A DNA stretch of 6,842 bases from Candidatus Krumholzibacteriota bacterium (GCA_030630165.1 DAOVNN010000157.1:1-6842); one strand, 5' to 3'; numbered from the stretch's first letter, positions 1 to 6,656 are shown. Program-made: numbers and translations. Notes: a model not told the origin generated them from the letters alone.

Positions 1-2880
1 CATCTCGATTTATCCGGGCTGATCCCTGTCGAGGGCGGCACAGAGGACGTCCCCGGATTCGGCGAGGCCACCTGGAGTGTCGCGTCGGCAGATACAGCAG
101 GAGTCGCGCTCTCCCGCGAAGGTTCCGTTCCGGGCGTGACATGGCTGGCCGCGTGGGTAGAGATACCGAGATGGATGAAGATAGAAATAAAAGCAACCTC
201 GAGCGATCCATTCGAAATCTTCATCAACGGCAAGTCGGTCGTAAAGAGCGCAAAGGGCGGCAGCAAGGAGAAGAGCGGTGACGCGAAACTCGAGAAGGGG
301 AAGCATCTCATCCTGGCAAAGGCCGTATACATGCCGGCGGACACGGCCAGGACCTGGAATCTCGACGCGAAATTCGCGGCCGACAAGGATTTCGAGGCGA
401 TTCCAGTCGTTTCTCTCGACCCGATGACGGGGATGACTCTCGCACAAGTCATGGATGTGCCAGGCGCGAATGGTATCGACGTCTCGCCTGACGGAAGCCT
501 CGTCATCGTCAATATCAGCAGGATGACACCGCCCGAGGGAAAGCGGGAGAGATGGATCGAGATCAGAAGCCTCCCGAAGGGCGATCTCGTTAACAGGATC
601 ATGGATACCCGGATCGGAAGCACCCAGTGGATCCCCGGCAGCAGAAAGATATCGTATGTCTCGGACGGCCGTCTCCGGGCTCTCGATATGGAAACCGGAT
701 CGACGGAGACCCTCGTCGAGGATCTCGGCAAGGATTTCGGCGGATACGACTGGAGCCCGAAAGGCGACTGGATCATCTATTCGATGACGGACAGGCCCGA
801 AAAGAACAAGAAGGGCGTCAAGAGACACCTCGGGATATATGACAGGACCGATTACGGCAGATCAAGATCATCCCTGCACATCATGTCTGTACCGGGCGGG
901 GTATCGAGACAGATCGCCGCGGGCAAACACAGCTCATACGTCTACGACATACATCCCGACGGCGACCGCGTGCTGATCGGGCGCAGGTGGGAGGATCTCG
1001 CCGAGAGGCCGTTCGGGACCTCCGAGCTCCTGCTGATGGACCTTCGCGATCAGAGCGTCGAGCAGCTCTTCGAGGGACACTGGCTCGGATCGGTCCAGTG
1101 GTCTCCCGATGGCGGCAGGATCCTCGTCACGGCCGGACCCTCCACATTCGGGGACAGCGGCAGGGACGTGCCTGAAGGGGTCATCCCCAACGAATACGAC
1201 TCTCAGATCTACATCTTCGACCCGGAAACAAAACAGGCGGAGCCGGTCACGAAGGACTTCGACCCCACGGTCAAGAGAGTGACCTGGGCGAAGTTCGACG
1301 GGAAGATCTATATCGTCGCCGGTGACACCGAATATGTGAAACTCTTCAGGTACGACCCGAAGAAGAAAAAATTCACCGAGTTCGATCTCGGCGTCGACGT
1401 CATACGGTCCGGCGACATCGCCGAGACGAAACCGGTCGGTGTCTTCACCGGATCGGGCGCAACGCACCCTATGAGAGTCTACTCGGTCGAGCTCAAGTCA
1501 TCGAAACCGAAGGTAAGGACGATCGACGAGCCGGGAGCCGATCTGTTCCGGTACGTGAAGCTCGGAAAAGTAGAGCCGTGGCATTTCAAGTCTTCAGCGG
1601 ACCGTGAGATAGTCGGCCGCGTCCACTATCCTCCTGATTTCGACGCAGAGAAGACATACCCCTGCATAGTCTATTACTACGGCGGCACCTCCCCCGTCGA
1701 CAGGACGTTCGGCGGCAGGTACCCGAAGAACCTCTGGGCGGCGATGGGTTACGTCGTCTACGTGCTTCAGCCCAGCGGGGCTACCGGATTCGGGCAGGAG
1801 TGGTCGGCAAGACACGTCAACGAGTGGGGGATCATCGTCGCCGACGAGATCATCGAAGGGACGAAGAAGTTCCTCGAGGCCCATCCATTCGTCGACCCGG
1901 GCAGTGTCGGATGCATCGGAGCCTCGTTCGGAGGATTCATGACCCAGCTTCTCGTCACGAAGACCGACATCTACGCCGGCGCCGTCTCTCATGCCGGCAT
2001 CAGCATGATCCCGAGCTACTGGGGCGAAGGATACTGGGGATACGCCTACAACGCCGTCTCGGCAGCCGAGAGCTACCCCTGGAACAATCCGAGGGTATAT
2101 GTAGACCAGAGCCCCCTCTTCCATGCGGACAAGATCGTCACTCCCCTTCTGCTCCTCCACGGAGGCTCGGACACGAACGTCCCGCCCGGCGAGAGCGAGC
2201 AGATGTATACCGCGCTGAAGATCCTCGGCAGGGAGGTCGAGTACCTCCGCTTCGCCGACCAGAACCACTTCATCCTCGACTACAGGAAGAGGAAGATCTG
2301 GAACGACGCGATCATCTCGTGGTTCGACAAGTACCTCAAGAAAGAGCCGGAGTGGTGGGACTCGATCTACCCGCCGATCGATGAAGCGGAAGAACCGGGA
2401 AAAATCGAAGCGACCACCGTCGAGATCGAGGACCGCGGCCCCGTACTCTTCGGCAGCGTGACGAGGGCAGACATCACTGAGCAGATAAACGACTGGGACA
2501 GGGATTATTTCGAGTACGAGCCCGACGACGAGACCGTTGCGGCGCTCGAGGACGAAATGCTCGATGTGGATATAAAGATCGTCCTCGGGACGTGGTGCGG
2601 CGACTCGCGCCGCGAGGTCCCGCGCCTCTGGAAGATCCTCGAGCAGATCGGATACCCGGTCGACAAGGTGGAAATGATGGCTGTCGGAAGCTCGCGGTTC
2701 ACCGTGAAGATGGGCATAGACCGGAAACTGCTCGACTGGTCCGACGCGGTGAAAAAATACTACGCAGTAGAAAGGGTCGCGACGATCATCTTCTACCGTG
2801 GCGACGAGGAGCTGGGCAGGATCGAGGAAACACCCGAGGGCACACTCGAAGAGGACATCCTGAAGATAACCGGGAAGTGA
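1..2880 (+). CDS. S9 (prolyl oligopeptidase) family peptidase with fused C-terminal thioredoxin-like domain, 5' partial
   Basis: Serine peptidase of family S9, expected to cleave oligopeptides. The frame is open from base 1 to a TGA, giving 959 visible residues; the true start and any signal peptide lie outside the window. The GTG at 136 has no good ribosome site and lies inside conserved-looking sequence. Numbering from base 1, residues about 40-120 look like a beta-sandwich with an NGK turn. Residues about 150-500 are a beta-propeller with SPDG-type repeats (159-165, 249-256, 365-371). Residues about 520-785 are the alpha/beta-hydrolase: YYYGG at 558-562 (oxyanion region), GASFGG with nucleophile Ser642, Asp724 in GGSDTNVP, and His756 in DQNHF. 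Residues about 805-959 form a thioredoxin-like module with WCGDS (Cys866, Ser869), hence CxxS, and ATI where PTI (cis-Pro) is usual. The family is secure; substrate and cellular location are not visible. Confidence 0.93.
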   Translation, partial: HLDLSGLIPVEGGTEDVPGFGEATWSVASADTAGVALSREGSVPGVTWLAAWVEIPRWMKIEIKATSSDPFEIFINGKSVVKSAKGGSKEKSGDAKLEKGKHLILAKAVYMPADTARTWNLDAKFAADKDFEAIPVVSLDPMTGMTLAQVMDVPGANGIDVSPDGSLVIVNISRMTPPEGKRERWIEIRSLPKGDLVNRIMDTRIGSTQWIPGSRKISYVSDGRLRALDMETGSTETLVEDLGKDFGGYDWSPKGDWIIYSMTDRPEKNKKGVKRHLGIYDRTDYGRSRSSLHIMSVPGGVSRQIAAGKHSSYVYDIHPDGDRVLIGRRWEDLAERPFGTSELLLMDLRDQSVEQLFEGHWLGSVQWSPDGGRILVTAGPSTFGDSGRDVPEGVIPNEYDSQIYIFDPETKQAEPVTKDFDPTVKRVTWAKFDGKIYIVAGDTEYVKLFRYDPKKKKFTEFDLGVDVIRSGDIAETKPVGVFTGSGATHPMRVYSVELKSSKPKVRTIDEPGADLFRYVKLGKVEPWHFKSSADREIVGRVHYPPDFDAEKTYPCIVYYYGGTSPVDRTFGGRYPKNLWAAMGYVVYVLQPSGATGFGQEWSARHVNEWGIIVADEIIEGTKKFLEAHPFVDPGSVGCIGASFGGFMTQLLVTKTDIYAGAVSHAGISMIPSYWGEGYWGYAYNAVSAAESYPWNNPRVYVDQSPLFHADKIVTPLLLLHGGSDTNVPPGESEQMYTALKILGREVEYLRFADQNHFILDYRKRKIWNDAIISWFDKYLKKEPEWWDSIYPPIDEAEEPGKIEATTVEIEDRGPVLFGSVTRADITEQINDWDRDYFEYEPDDETVAALEDEMLDVDIKIVLGTWCGDSRREVPRLWKILEQIGYPVDKVEMMAVGSSRFTVKMGIDRKLLDWSDAVKKYYAVERVATIIFYRGDEELGRIEETPEGTLEEDILKITGK

Positions 2881-2910
2881 TCCACGGTTGAAATCCGGAT
2901 AAAAAATGAA

Positions 2911-2940
2911 AGCGGAGGGCAAACGCCCTCCGCTCTTTTA
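2911..2940. terminator. Bidirectional intrinsic terminator between converging genes
   Basis: A perfect 10-bp GC-rich stem (2911-2920 with 2925-2934) closes an AAAC loop. On the plus strand it is followed by CTTTTATTTA. On the minus strand it is followed by TTTCATTTTTTAT. It sits 30 bp after the S9 stop codon and 33 bp beyond the MFS stop on the other strand, so it can end both transcripts. Confidence 0.88.
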
Positions 2941-2952
2941 TTTATATGCCAT

Positions 2953-2967
2953 TGCGGCTTTGCCGCA
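2953..2967 (-). other. Small hairpin just after the MFS stop codon
   Basis: TGCGGC and GCCGCA form a 6-bp stem around a 3-base loop, six bases downstream of the MFS stop on the minus strand. No T tract follows on either strand, so it is more likely an mRNA 3'-end element, or chance, than a terminator. The real terminator lies 19 bp further on. Confidence 0.35.
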
Positions 2968-2973
2968 CCGGCT

Positions 2974-4269
2974 CTATTGCCCCATCGTTTCGTCGGCTTT
3001 CGCCTGCGCGATACTCGTCGGCAGTTCGAGGCCCGTGCCGTGCCTTTTGTCAACGACAAGCAGCATGATCGCGAAGACCAGCCCGGCGATACTCAGAGAG
3101 GCAAACATCCATTCCATGTTCGAATATCCCTGCACGACATCATCTCCCGACTGATCGACGAGCCAGCCGGCAAGGAAGGGAAATATCGTCAGGCCGATAT
3201 TCTGGACCCAGCCTATGATGCCGTACGCCGTCCCGAGGAATTTCTCCCTGACCAGGATCGGCACGGCGGGCCAGAGCGCAGCCGGTACGAGCGAGAATGC
3301 GCACCCGAGCAGGATAAAGCCTACGGCCGGGTGGACGCGCGTCAGCCCCAGCAGCAGATGAGCCGGGATGATCATCAGCGAGCCGACGATCATCATCCTC
3401 CCCCTGCGCCCGAACTTGTCCACTAAAAGCCCCAGGATGGGCGTGAATATCATCGAGGCCGTCATGATATACGAGGTGTACTGCCCTCCCATCGCCGGGC
3501 TCATATTGAATTTCTTCTGAAGGAACCTCGGCGCGTGGACCGTAAAGGGGAATACTGCCGAGTAGAAGGTCACGCAGAGGAAGGAAATGAGCCAGAAGGC
3601 CGAGCCGAGCTTCCTGATATCACCGATTGTGATCTTCTCCTCGTTGCCCCCTTCGATCGCGGAATCGACGTTCCGGTCGATCATCAGATATACGAGGAAC
3701 ATGAGGAATGAGACAAGTGTCACTGCAGTGCCTACCCATAGCGCATATCGCCACGACCCGAATGTATTGGATATCTGCGCCGCACTGTTCAGCGCGAGTA
3801 TCGAGCCGAGCCGCATCACCGTTATATTGAGACCGAAGGCGAAACCGAGCTCCCTGCCCTTGAACCACCTCGCCAGCACCTTGTTCGTCACAAGGATCGC
3901 TGCCTCCGACCCGATACCGAAGACGGCGCGGCCGACCAGCATGAGGACAAACGATCTGCCTGCCCCGATAGTCGTCAGCAGAGAACCGAACAGGATGAGA
4001 AAAGCATAGAGCGTCCCTGCCTTCCTCACCCCTATCCTGTCGAGCAGAAATCCCGCCACCACGACCAGGAACAGGAGGTTCGGCAGCGAATAAAATGTAG
4101 CCAGCAGCCCGAACTTCGTGTTGTCGATCTTCATCTCGGTCTGGATGTAATCGTTGATCGGGCTCATGGCGTCGTAGACGTAGTATGAGCCGAACATCAG
4201 CATGCTGATGATCAGGAGGATCAGCCACCGGAACCAGCGTTTCTCCTCGATGATGGATGCTTTGGCCAT
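2974..4269 (-). CDS. MFS transporter of the MFSD1 family (possible dipeptide carrier)
   Basis: Inner-membrane carrier of the major facilitator superfamily, 431 residues with about 12 hydrophobic segments. Motif A-type loops occur in both halves: GFLLDRIGVRK at 73-83 and GLLVDKFGRRGR at 280-291. Several stretches match my memory of animal MFSD1: FGIGSE at 117-122, WFKGREL at 135-141, MRLGS at 152-156, FWLISFLC near 225-232, VFPF at 239-242, ALWP at 331-334, GTAYG at 346-350 and QNIGL at 356-360. Glu122 and Arg153 are 31 residues apart, as are the E150 and R181 I recall as dipeptide-contacting in mammalian MFSD1. The ATG at 4269 is preferred over the GTG at 4275 because GGAAAGAGAGAG (4286-4275) ends 5 bases before the ATG and overlaps the GTG. 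It lies 74 bp downstream of the co-oriented C69 dipeptidase gene, which supports a peptide-related substrate. The family call is strong; the substrate is inferred. Confidence 0.92.
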   Translation of the reverse strand: MAKASIIEEKRWFRWLILLIISMLMFGSYYVYDAMSPINDYIQTEMKIDNTKFGLLATFYSLPNLLFLVVVAGFLLDRIGVRKAGTLYAFLILFGSLLTTIGAGRSFVLMLVGRAVFGIGSEAAILVTNKVLARWFKGRELGFAFGLNITVMRLGSILALNSAAQISNTFGSWRYALWVGTAVTLVSFLMFLVYLMIDRNVDSAIEGGNEEKITIGDIRKLGSAFWLISFLCVTFYSAVFPFTVHAPRFLQKKFNMSPAMGGQYTSYIMTASMIFTPILGLLVDKFGRRGRMMIVGSLMIIPAHLLLGLTRVHPAVGFILLGCAFSLVPAALWPAVPILVREKFLGTAYGIIGWVQNIGLTIFPFLAGWLVDQSGDDVVQGYSNMEWMFASLSIAGLVFAIMLLVVDKRHGTGLELPTSIAQAKADETMGQ

Positions 4270-4300
4270 GGTCACTCTCTCTTTCCGATTATGTAATTAT

Positions 4301-4330
4301 CCGGTTCACCGCTATGATGCGGCGAACCGG
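4301..4330 (-). other. Intergenic hairpin between the dipeptidase and MFS genes
   Basis: Two 12-base arms (4301-4312 and 4319-4330) pair with a single A-C mismatch around a 6-base loop, centred in the 74-bp gap. On the minus strand, the direction of both flanking genes, it is followed by ATAATTACATAATC, which is A/T-rich but not a T tract. It could be a weak or partial terminator that lowers transporter expression relative to the dipeptidase, or a processing/stability hairpin. I see no clear promoter between it and the MFS start. Confidence 0.6.
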
Positions 4331-4343
4331 CCGTTTCATGCAA

Positions 4344-5912
4344 CTAGAACTTGCCCGTGTATTTCCAGAAGAGATGATCGCCGAGATCCCAGTATGCCTT
4401 CGTTGCCCTGTCGGCAAACTCTCCCGTGTAACCTGTGAGATACTTCTGAGCCTTCTTCGGAGACTTCGCGAAGAGTTCGGCGGCCTTCTTCTCCACCTCT
4501 GCCTGTTTCGCGAATGCTTCCTCTTCAAAGGTGGTCCGGACCGAGTCGACCTCGACCCTCATCTGTCCCCACTTCTGCGCCGAGAGGTCGGAGACGCGGT
4601 TGAACGCCCACCAGGCGCATTCACGGTCGAACGCCGCGCGCCCGCAGAGCTTCCAGGAATCGGGGATGTCTGTGATCCCGCAGTAGACCGGTACGAACGC
4701 CGTCTGGGCCGGATTGTCCCAGCCGAACCAGACGAGTCCCCCTACAGGGTCGGGGAGCGATGAGCGCGACTGCGTGATCGTTATATAGGTGCAGTAATAC
4801 CTCGCGATGCACCTCTCGCCCATCCTGTTCCAGCCGCCGTTTATCTTGAAAAGGGGCATCATGTCATAGTGCATGAAGGGATTGGCGTAAGGGCTCTTCT
4901 CGAACTTTCCCGGTTCGCTCTCGACGTACATGAACTTCGTCATGTCGTACTCGGTACCCTCGAATGTGTCGCGGAATATCTCCATCAGCTGCGCGACCGT
5001 GACGAGCGTGTCGGGTTTTATCGAGAAGGGATAGTCCTTGTCGTTCGGGTCGAGCTCTAGCGAGGGAGCGAGAAGGTCGAAGACCCTCCATTCGCGGCGG
5101 CGGGCAGCCATGCTGTTGCGCCCACCGGGGTTATATGCATAGGCAAACCTGAAGGGCTCGCCTGATCCCGGGTCCCAGTAGCCCCTCTCGATCGCAACAT
5201 CGAAGATATTGTCCGAAGCCATGAAATGATCTGTATCGTCGAGGTCTATCTCGAGGATCCTCGCCGCGTTGGCATTTACGCCGACATGGTCGTCCGGTAT
5301 CCGCTGCGCCACCCACACGGCGCCGACACAGTCCTCGCCGCATCCGATGATCTCGAACTCCCACGCTTCCCGCGTGTCGGCAAATGTGAGACACTCTCCT
5401 CCGTCGTTGTACCCGTACTCAGCGACCAGTTCGCCGATGACCATGATCGCCTCCCTGCAGGTCGCCGCCCTTTCGAGAGCAATCCGGCACAGTTCCTCGC
5501 AGGAAAAGCCCGACGCCTTGTTCCTCAGCTCTTTCCTCCCGCCGAAAGTCGATTCGCCGACGGCGAGCTGGCGGTCGTTCATGCACGGATACGCTGTGTT
5601 GATATATCCGTGAGTCCGTTCGCCCTGCGGGATCTCCACGGTGACCCTTACGCCCGCCGTATCTCCGGGGAACTTCATGAACCTCAGGCCCGAGTAGACG
5701 CCGCAGACAGATCCGCCGCGATGTCTCCCCGGAGGAACAAGTTCGAACCAGGTCCTGTCGATCCTGCTGTCGCAGGTGTGGGAAGTGGTGACGGAACCGT
5801 CGACCGAAGCTTTCCTTCCGACCATTATTGTCGTACACGCATCGAGCGCAGCGGGAATGACTGCCGCGATGAGAAGGACTGCGGCTATAGCGGTCATCAC
5901 TCTTGTATTCAC
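4344..5912 (-). CDS. Secreted C69-family dipeptidase (Ntn hydrolase)
   Basis: Cysteine peptidase of the C69 (Peptidase_C69) family, which releases amino acids from dipeptides. The preferred start is GTG at 5912, with GGAGGT at 5922-5917 four bases upstream, giving 522 residues. An in-frame ATG at 5924 lacks a ribosome site, and the open frame continues to 6224 without coding character. Residues 1-25 are a signal peptide: Asn-Thr-Arg, a hydrophobic core VMTAIAAVLLIAAVIPA, then LDA. Cys26 follows directly in CTTIMVG, the position of the N-terminal nucleophile, with ASVDGS at 35-40 and HTCDSR at 45-50. Further family-like stretches are GESTFGG, NDGGECLTF, WEFEIIG, VGVNANAARI and the C-terminal region ending LFWKYTGKF. 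LDAC is a poor lipobox, so an exported soluble enzyme is likelier than a lipoprotein. About 15 cysteines is high for an exported protein. It is upstream of, and probably co-transcribed with, the MFS gene. Confidence 0.92.
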   Translation of the reverse strand: MNTRVMTAIAAVLLIAAVIPAALDACTTIMVGRKASVDGSVTTSHTCDSRIDRTWFELVPPGRHRGGSVCGVYSGLRFMKFPGDTAGVRVTVEIPQGERTHGYINTAYPCMNDRQLAVGESTFGGRKELRNKASGFSCEELCRIALERAATCREAIMVIGELVAEYGYNDGGECLTFADTREAWEFEIIGCGEDCVGAVWVAQRIPDDHVGVNANAARILEIDLDDTDHFMASDNIFDVAIERGYWDPGSGEPFRFAYAYNPGGRNSMAARRREWRVFDLLAPSLELDPNDKDYPFSIKPDTLVTVAQLMEIFRDTFEGTEYDMTKFMYVESEPGKFEKSPYANPFMHYDMMPLFKINGGWNRMGERCIARYYCTYITITQSRSSLPDPVGGLVWFGWDNPAQTAFVPVYCGITDIPDSWKLCGRAAFDRECAWWAFNRVSDLSAQKWGQMRVEVDSVRTTFEEEAFAKQAEVEKKAAELFAKSPKKAQKYLTGYTGEFADRATKAYWDLGDHLFWKYTGKF

Positions 5913-5916
5913 GGAT

Positions 5917-5922
5917 ACCTCC
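5917..5922 (-). promoter_or_regulatory. Shine-Dalgarno site deciding the dipeptidase start
   Basis: GGAGGT on the minus strand lies 4 bases before the GTG at 5912 and inside the codons that would follow the alternative ATG at 5924. A near-perfect anti-16S match here is the main reason to choose the GTG; no similar site precedes the ATG. Confidence 0.75.
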
Positions 5923-5954
5923 ATGGCAAGGTGCGTTTCATACGGTTGTCTTCC

Positions 5955-5971
5955 GGCTGAGAATATCAGCC
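5955..5971 (-). other. Leader hairpin upstream of the dipeptidase gene
   Basis: GGCTGA (5955-5960) and TCAGCC (5966-5971) form a 6-bp stem with a 5-base loop in the presumed 5' leader of the dipeptidase mRNA, about 45 bases before its start. A GGCGGAG sequence lies beside the stem on the minus strand. This may be chance or a minor stability element. Confidence 0.3.
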
Positions 5972-5989
5972 TCCGCCTGAAATGGTAAG

Positions 5990-6060
5990 TTTTTTGTGGA
6001 AACGGTTTGACGATATAGTGTATATTCTTATCAGTATTTCGTACAAACAAGGAGATTGTT
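5990..6060. promoter_or_regulatory. AT-rich divergent promoter zone (elements tentative)
   Basis: This is the only strongly AT-rich stretch between the divergent dipeptidase and RRM genes, so both promoters are expected here. On the minus strand, TTGTAC (6046-6041), 16 bases, then TATACA (6024-6019) is a weak sigma70-like pair, giving a leader of roughly 100 bases to the dipeptidase. On the plus strand, TTGACG (6007-6012), 16 bases, then TATCAG (6029-6034) is a possible pair that would give the RRM mRNA a leader of about 300 bases. Neither -10 box is better than 4 of 6, so exact boxes are uncertain. Confidence 0.35.
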
Positions 6061-6340
6061 AAAGGGTTATTCTCACGTTCAAAGATCGGCCAGGTCCAGG
6101 AGCCATTCGGTACAGTTCTGATTCCTGCCTTATCATTTCCAGGACTATTCTGAATCGATGACTGCCTCGAACCGGGGAAGCATGCCGCAGCTGCGCGCGT
6201 GCATGATTTCAGGTCTTGAACCACGGCAAGCCGCAGATGAAAGAGAGGTGGTTCCCGAACTCGACAGCAATCTGACTGCCGCTCCGCGGCAGGAACCGAC
6301 TGTTTAGCATTGTTTTAGATTCGAAAGGACCCGAAAGAAA
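6061..6340 (+). other. Long intergenic leader upstream of the RRM gene, no clear gene
   Basis: No convincing gene lies here. A 49-codon frame (6158-6307) has no well-placed ribosome site and no recognisable product. No near-consensus promoter appears close to the RRM start, so this stretch may be untranslated leader. It contains a 10-bp palindrome CGCAGCTGCG (6186-6195) and two imperfect copies of a ~25-base unit (6167-6193 and 6216-6239, sharing GAACC, AAG and CCGCAG). A nested stem-loop (6250-6297) lies just before the gene. Confidence 0.5.
6250..6297 (+). promoter_or_regulatory. Nested stem-loop in the RRM gene leader
   Basis: CTGCCGC (6276-6282) and GCGGCAG (6286-6292) form a perfect 7-bp stem with a TCC loop. 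Directly outside it, GGTTC (6250-6254) pairs with GAACC (6293-6297), stacking on the inner helix and leaving a 21-base bulge on one side. No T tract follows, so it is not a terminator. Its position about 45 bases before the start of an RNA-binding protein gene makes a cis-regulatory role, such as autoregulation, possible but untested. Confidence 0.4.
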
Positions 6341-6616
6341 ATGGCCAAGAACATCTACGTGGGGAATCTTCCCTTCTCGACGACCGACGATGAGCTTAAC
6401 GACCTGTTCTCCCCTCACGGCACCATCAAGGCTGCCCGCGTCATCAAGGACAGGATCACCGAGCGCTCGAGAGGCTTCGGCTTTGTCGAGATGGATAACG
6501 ACGAGGAAGCCGACAAGGCTATCGCCGCGATGAACGGCAAGGATCTCGACGGACGCCCCCTCAAGGTCAGCGAGGCAAAGCCCCGCGAAGAACGTCGCGG
6601 CGGCGGCGGTTACTAG
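6341..6616 (+). CDS. Single-RRM RNA-binding protein with Gly-rich tail
   Basis: Small cytoplasmic RNA-binding protein of 91 residues, consisting almost entirely of one RNA recognition motif. RNP2 is IYVGNL at 5-10 and RNP1 is RGFGFVEM at 44-51, with the RNA-stacking aromatics Tyr6, Phe46 and Phe48 all present. The fold ends near residue 80, followed by a short basic, glycine-rich tail (EERRGGGGY) like that of bacterial Rbp-type proteins, several of which respond to cold. The ATG at 6341 is preceded by AAAGGA (6324-6329) at an 11-base spacing, somewhat long, with AAAGAAA in between. It appears monocistronic: the upstream neighbour is divergent and a strong terminator follows. Family assignment is secure; RNA targets are unknown. 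Confidence 0.96.
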   Translation: MAKNIYVGNLPFSTTDDELNDLFSPHGTIKAARVIKDRITERSRGFGFVEMDNDEEADKAIAAMNGKDLDGRPLKVSEAKPREERRGGGGY

Positions 6617-6630
6617 AGACACATGTCTCT
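6615..6630 (+). other. Short hairpin overlapping the RRM stop codon
   Basis: AGAGAC and GTCTCT form a 6-bp stem with an ACAT loop, beginning within the TAG stop codon. A second small GC stem (GGCC/GGCC, 6635-6646) followed by GTTT lies just downstream. Neither has a real T tract, so they may protect the mRNA 3' end or be incidental; the main terminator follows. Confidence 0.35.
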
Positions 6631-6656
6631 GACAGGCCCTCGGGCCGTTTATAAAT

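Noticed and set aside
136..138. GTG as the start of the S9 peptidase gene
   Set aside because: The frame is open to base 1, there is no well-placed ribosome site, and residues before the GTG run smoothly into the N-terminal domain; the gene is cut by the window edge.
10..828. 272-codon minus-strand frame at the left edge
   Set aside because: It is antisense to the S9 propeller region, with no ribosome site or recognisable domain.
1594..2922. Long (442-codon) minus-strand frame opposite the S9 gene
   Set aside because: It is a shadow from GC-rich codon use of the peptidase gene, rich in Asp, Arg and Val with no recognisable domain; the opposite frame holds the full catalytic triad.
2953..2967. 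TGCGGC/GCCGCA hairpin as the MFS terminator
   Set aside because: No T tract follows on the transcribed strand; the 2911-2934 hairpin further downstream is a far better terminator.
5835..5846. Lipoprotein lipobox (LDAC) in the dipeptidase
   Set aside because: Asp two residues before the Cys is atypical of lipoboxes, and this Cys is the expected catalytic nucleophile of family C69.
5913..6224. Extended N-terminus of the dipeptidase frame
   Set aside because: The sequence before 5912 lacks coding character, crosses the AT-rich promoter zone, and would bury the signal peptide about 100 residues inside.
6158..6307. 49-codon plus-strand frame in the RRM leader
   Set aside because: ATG with only AGGA about 13 bases upstream, no recognisable product, mixed codon use; could be an upstream ORF but the evidence is too thin to call a gene.
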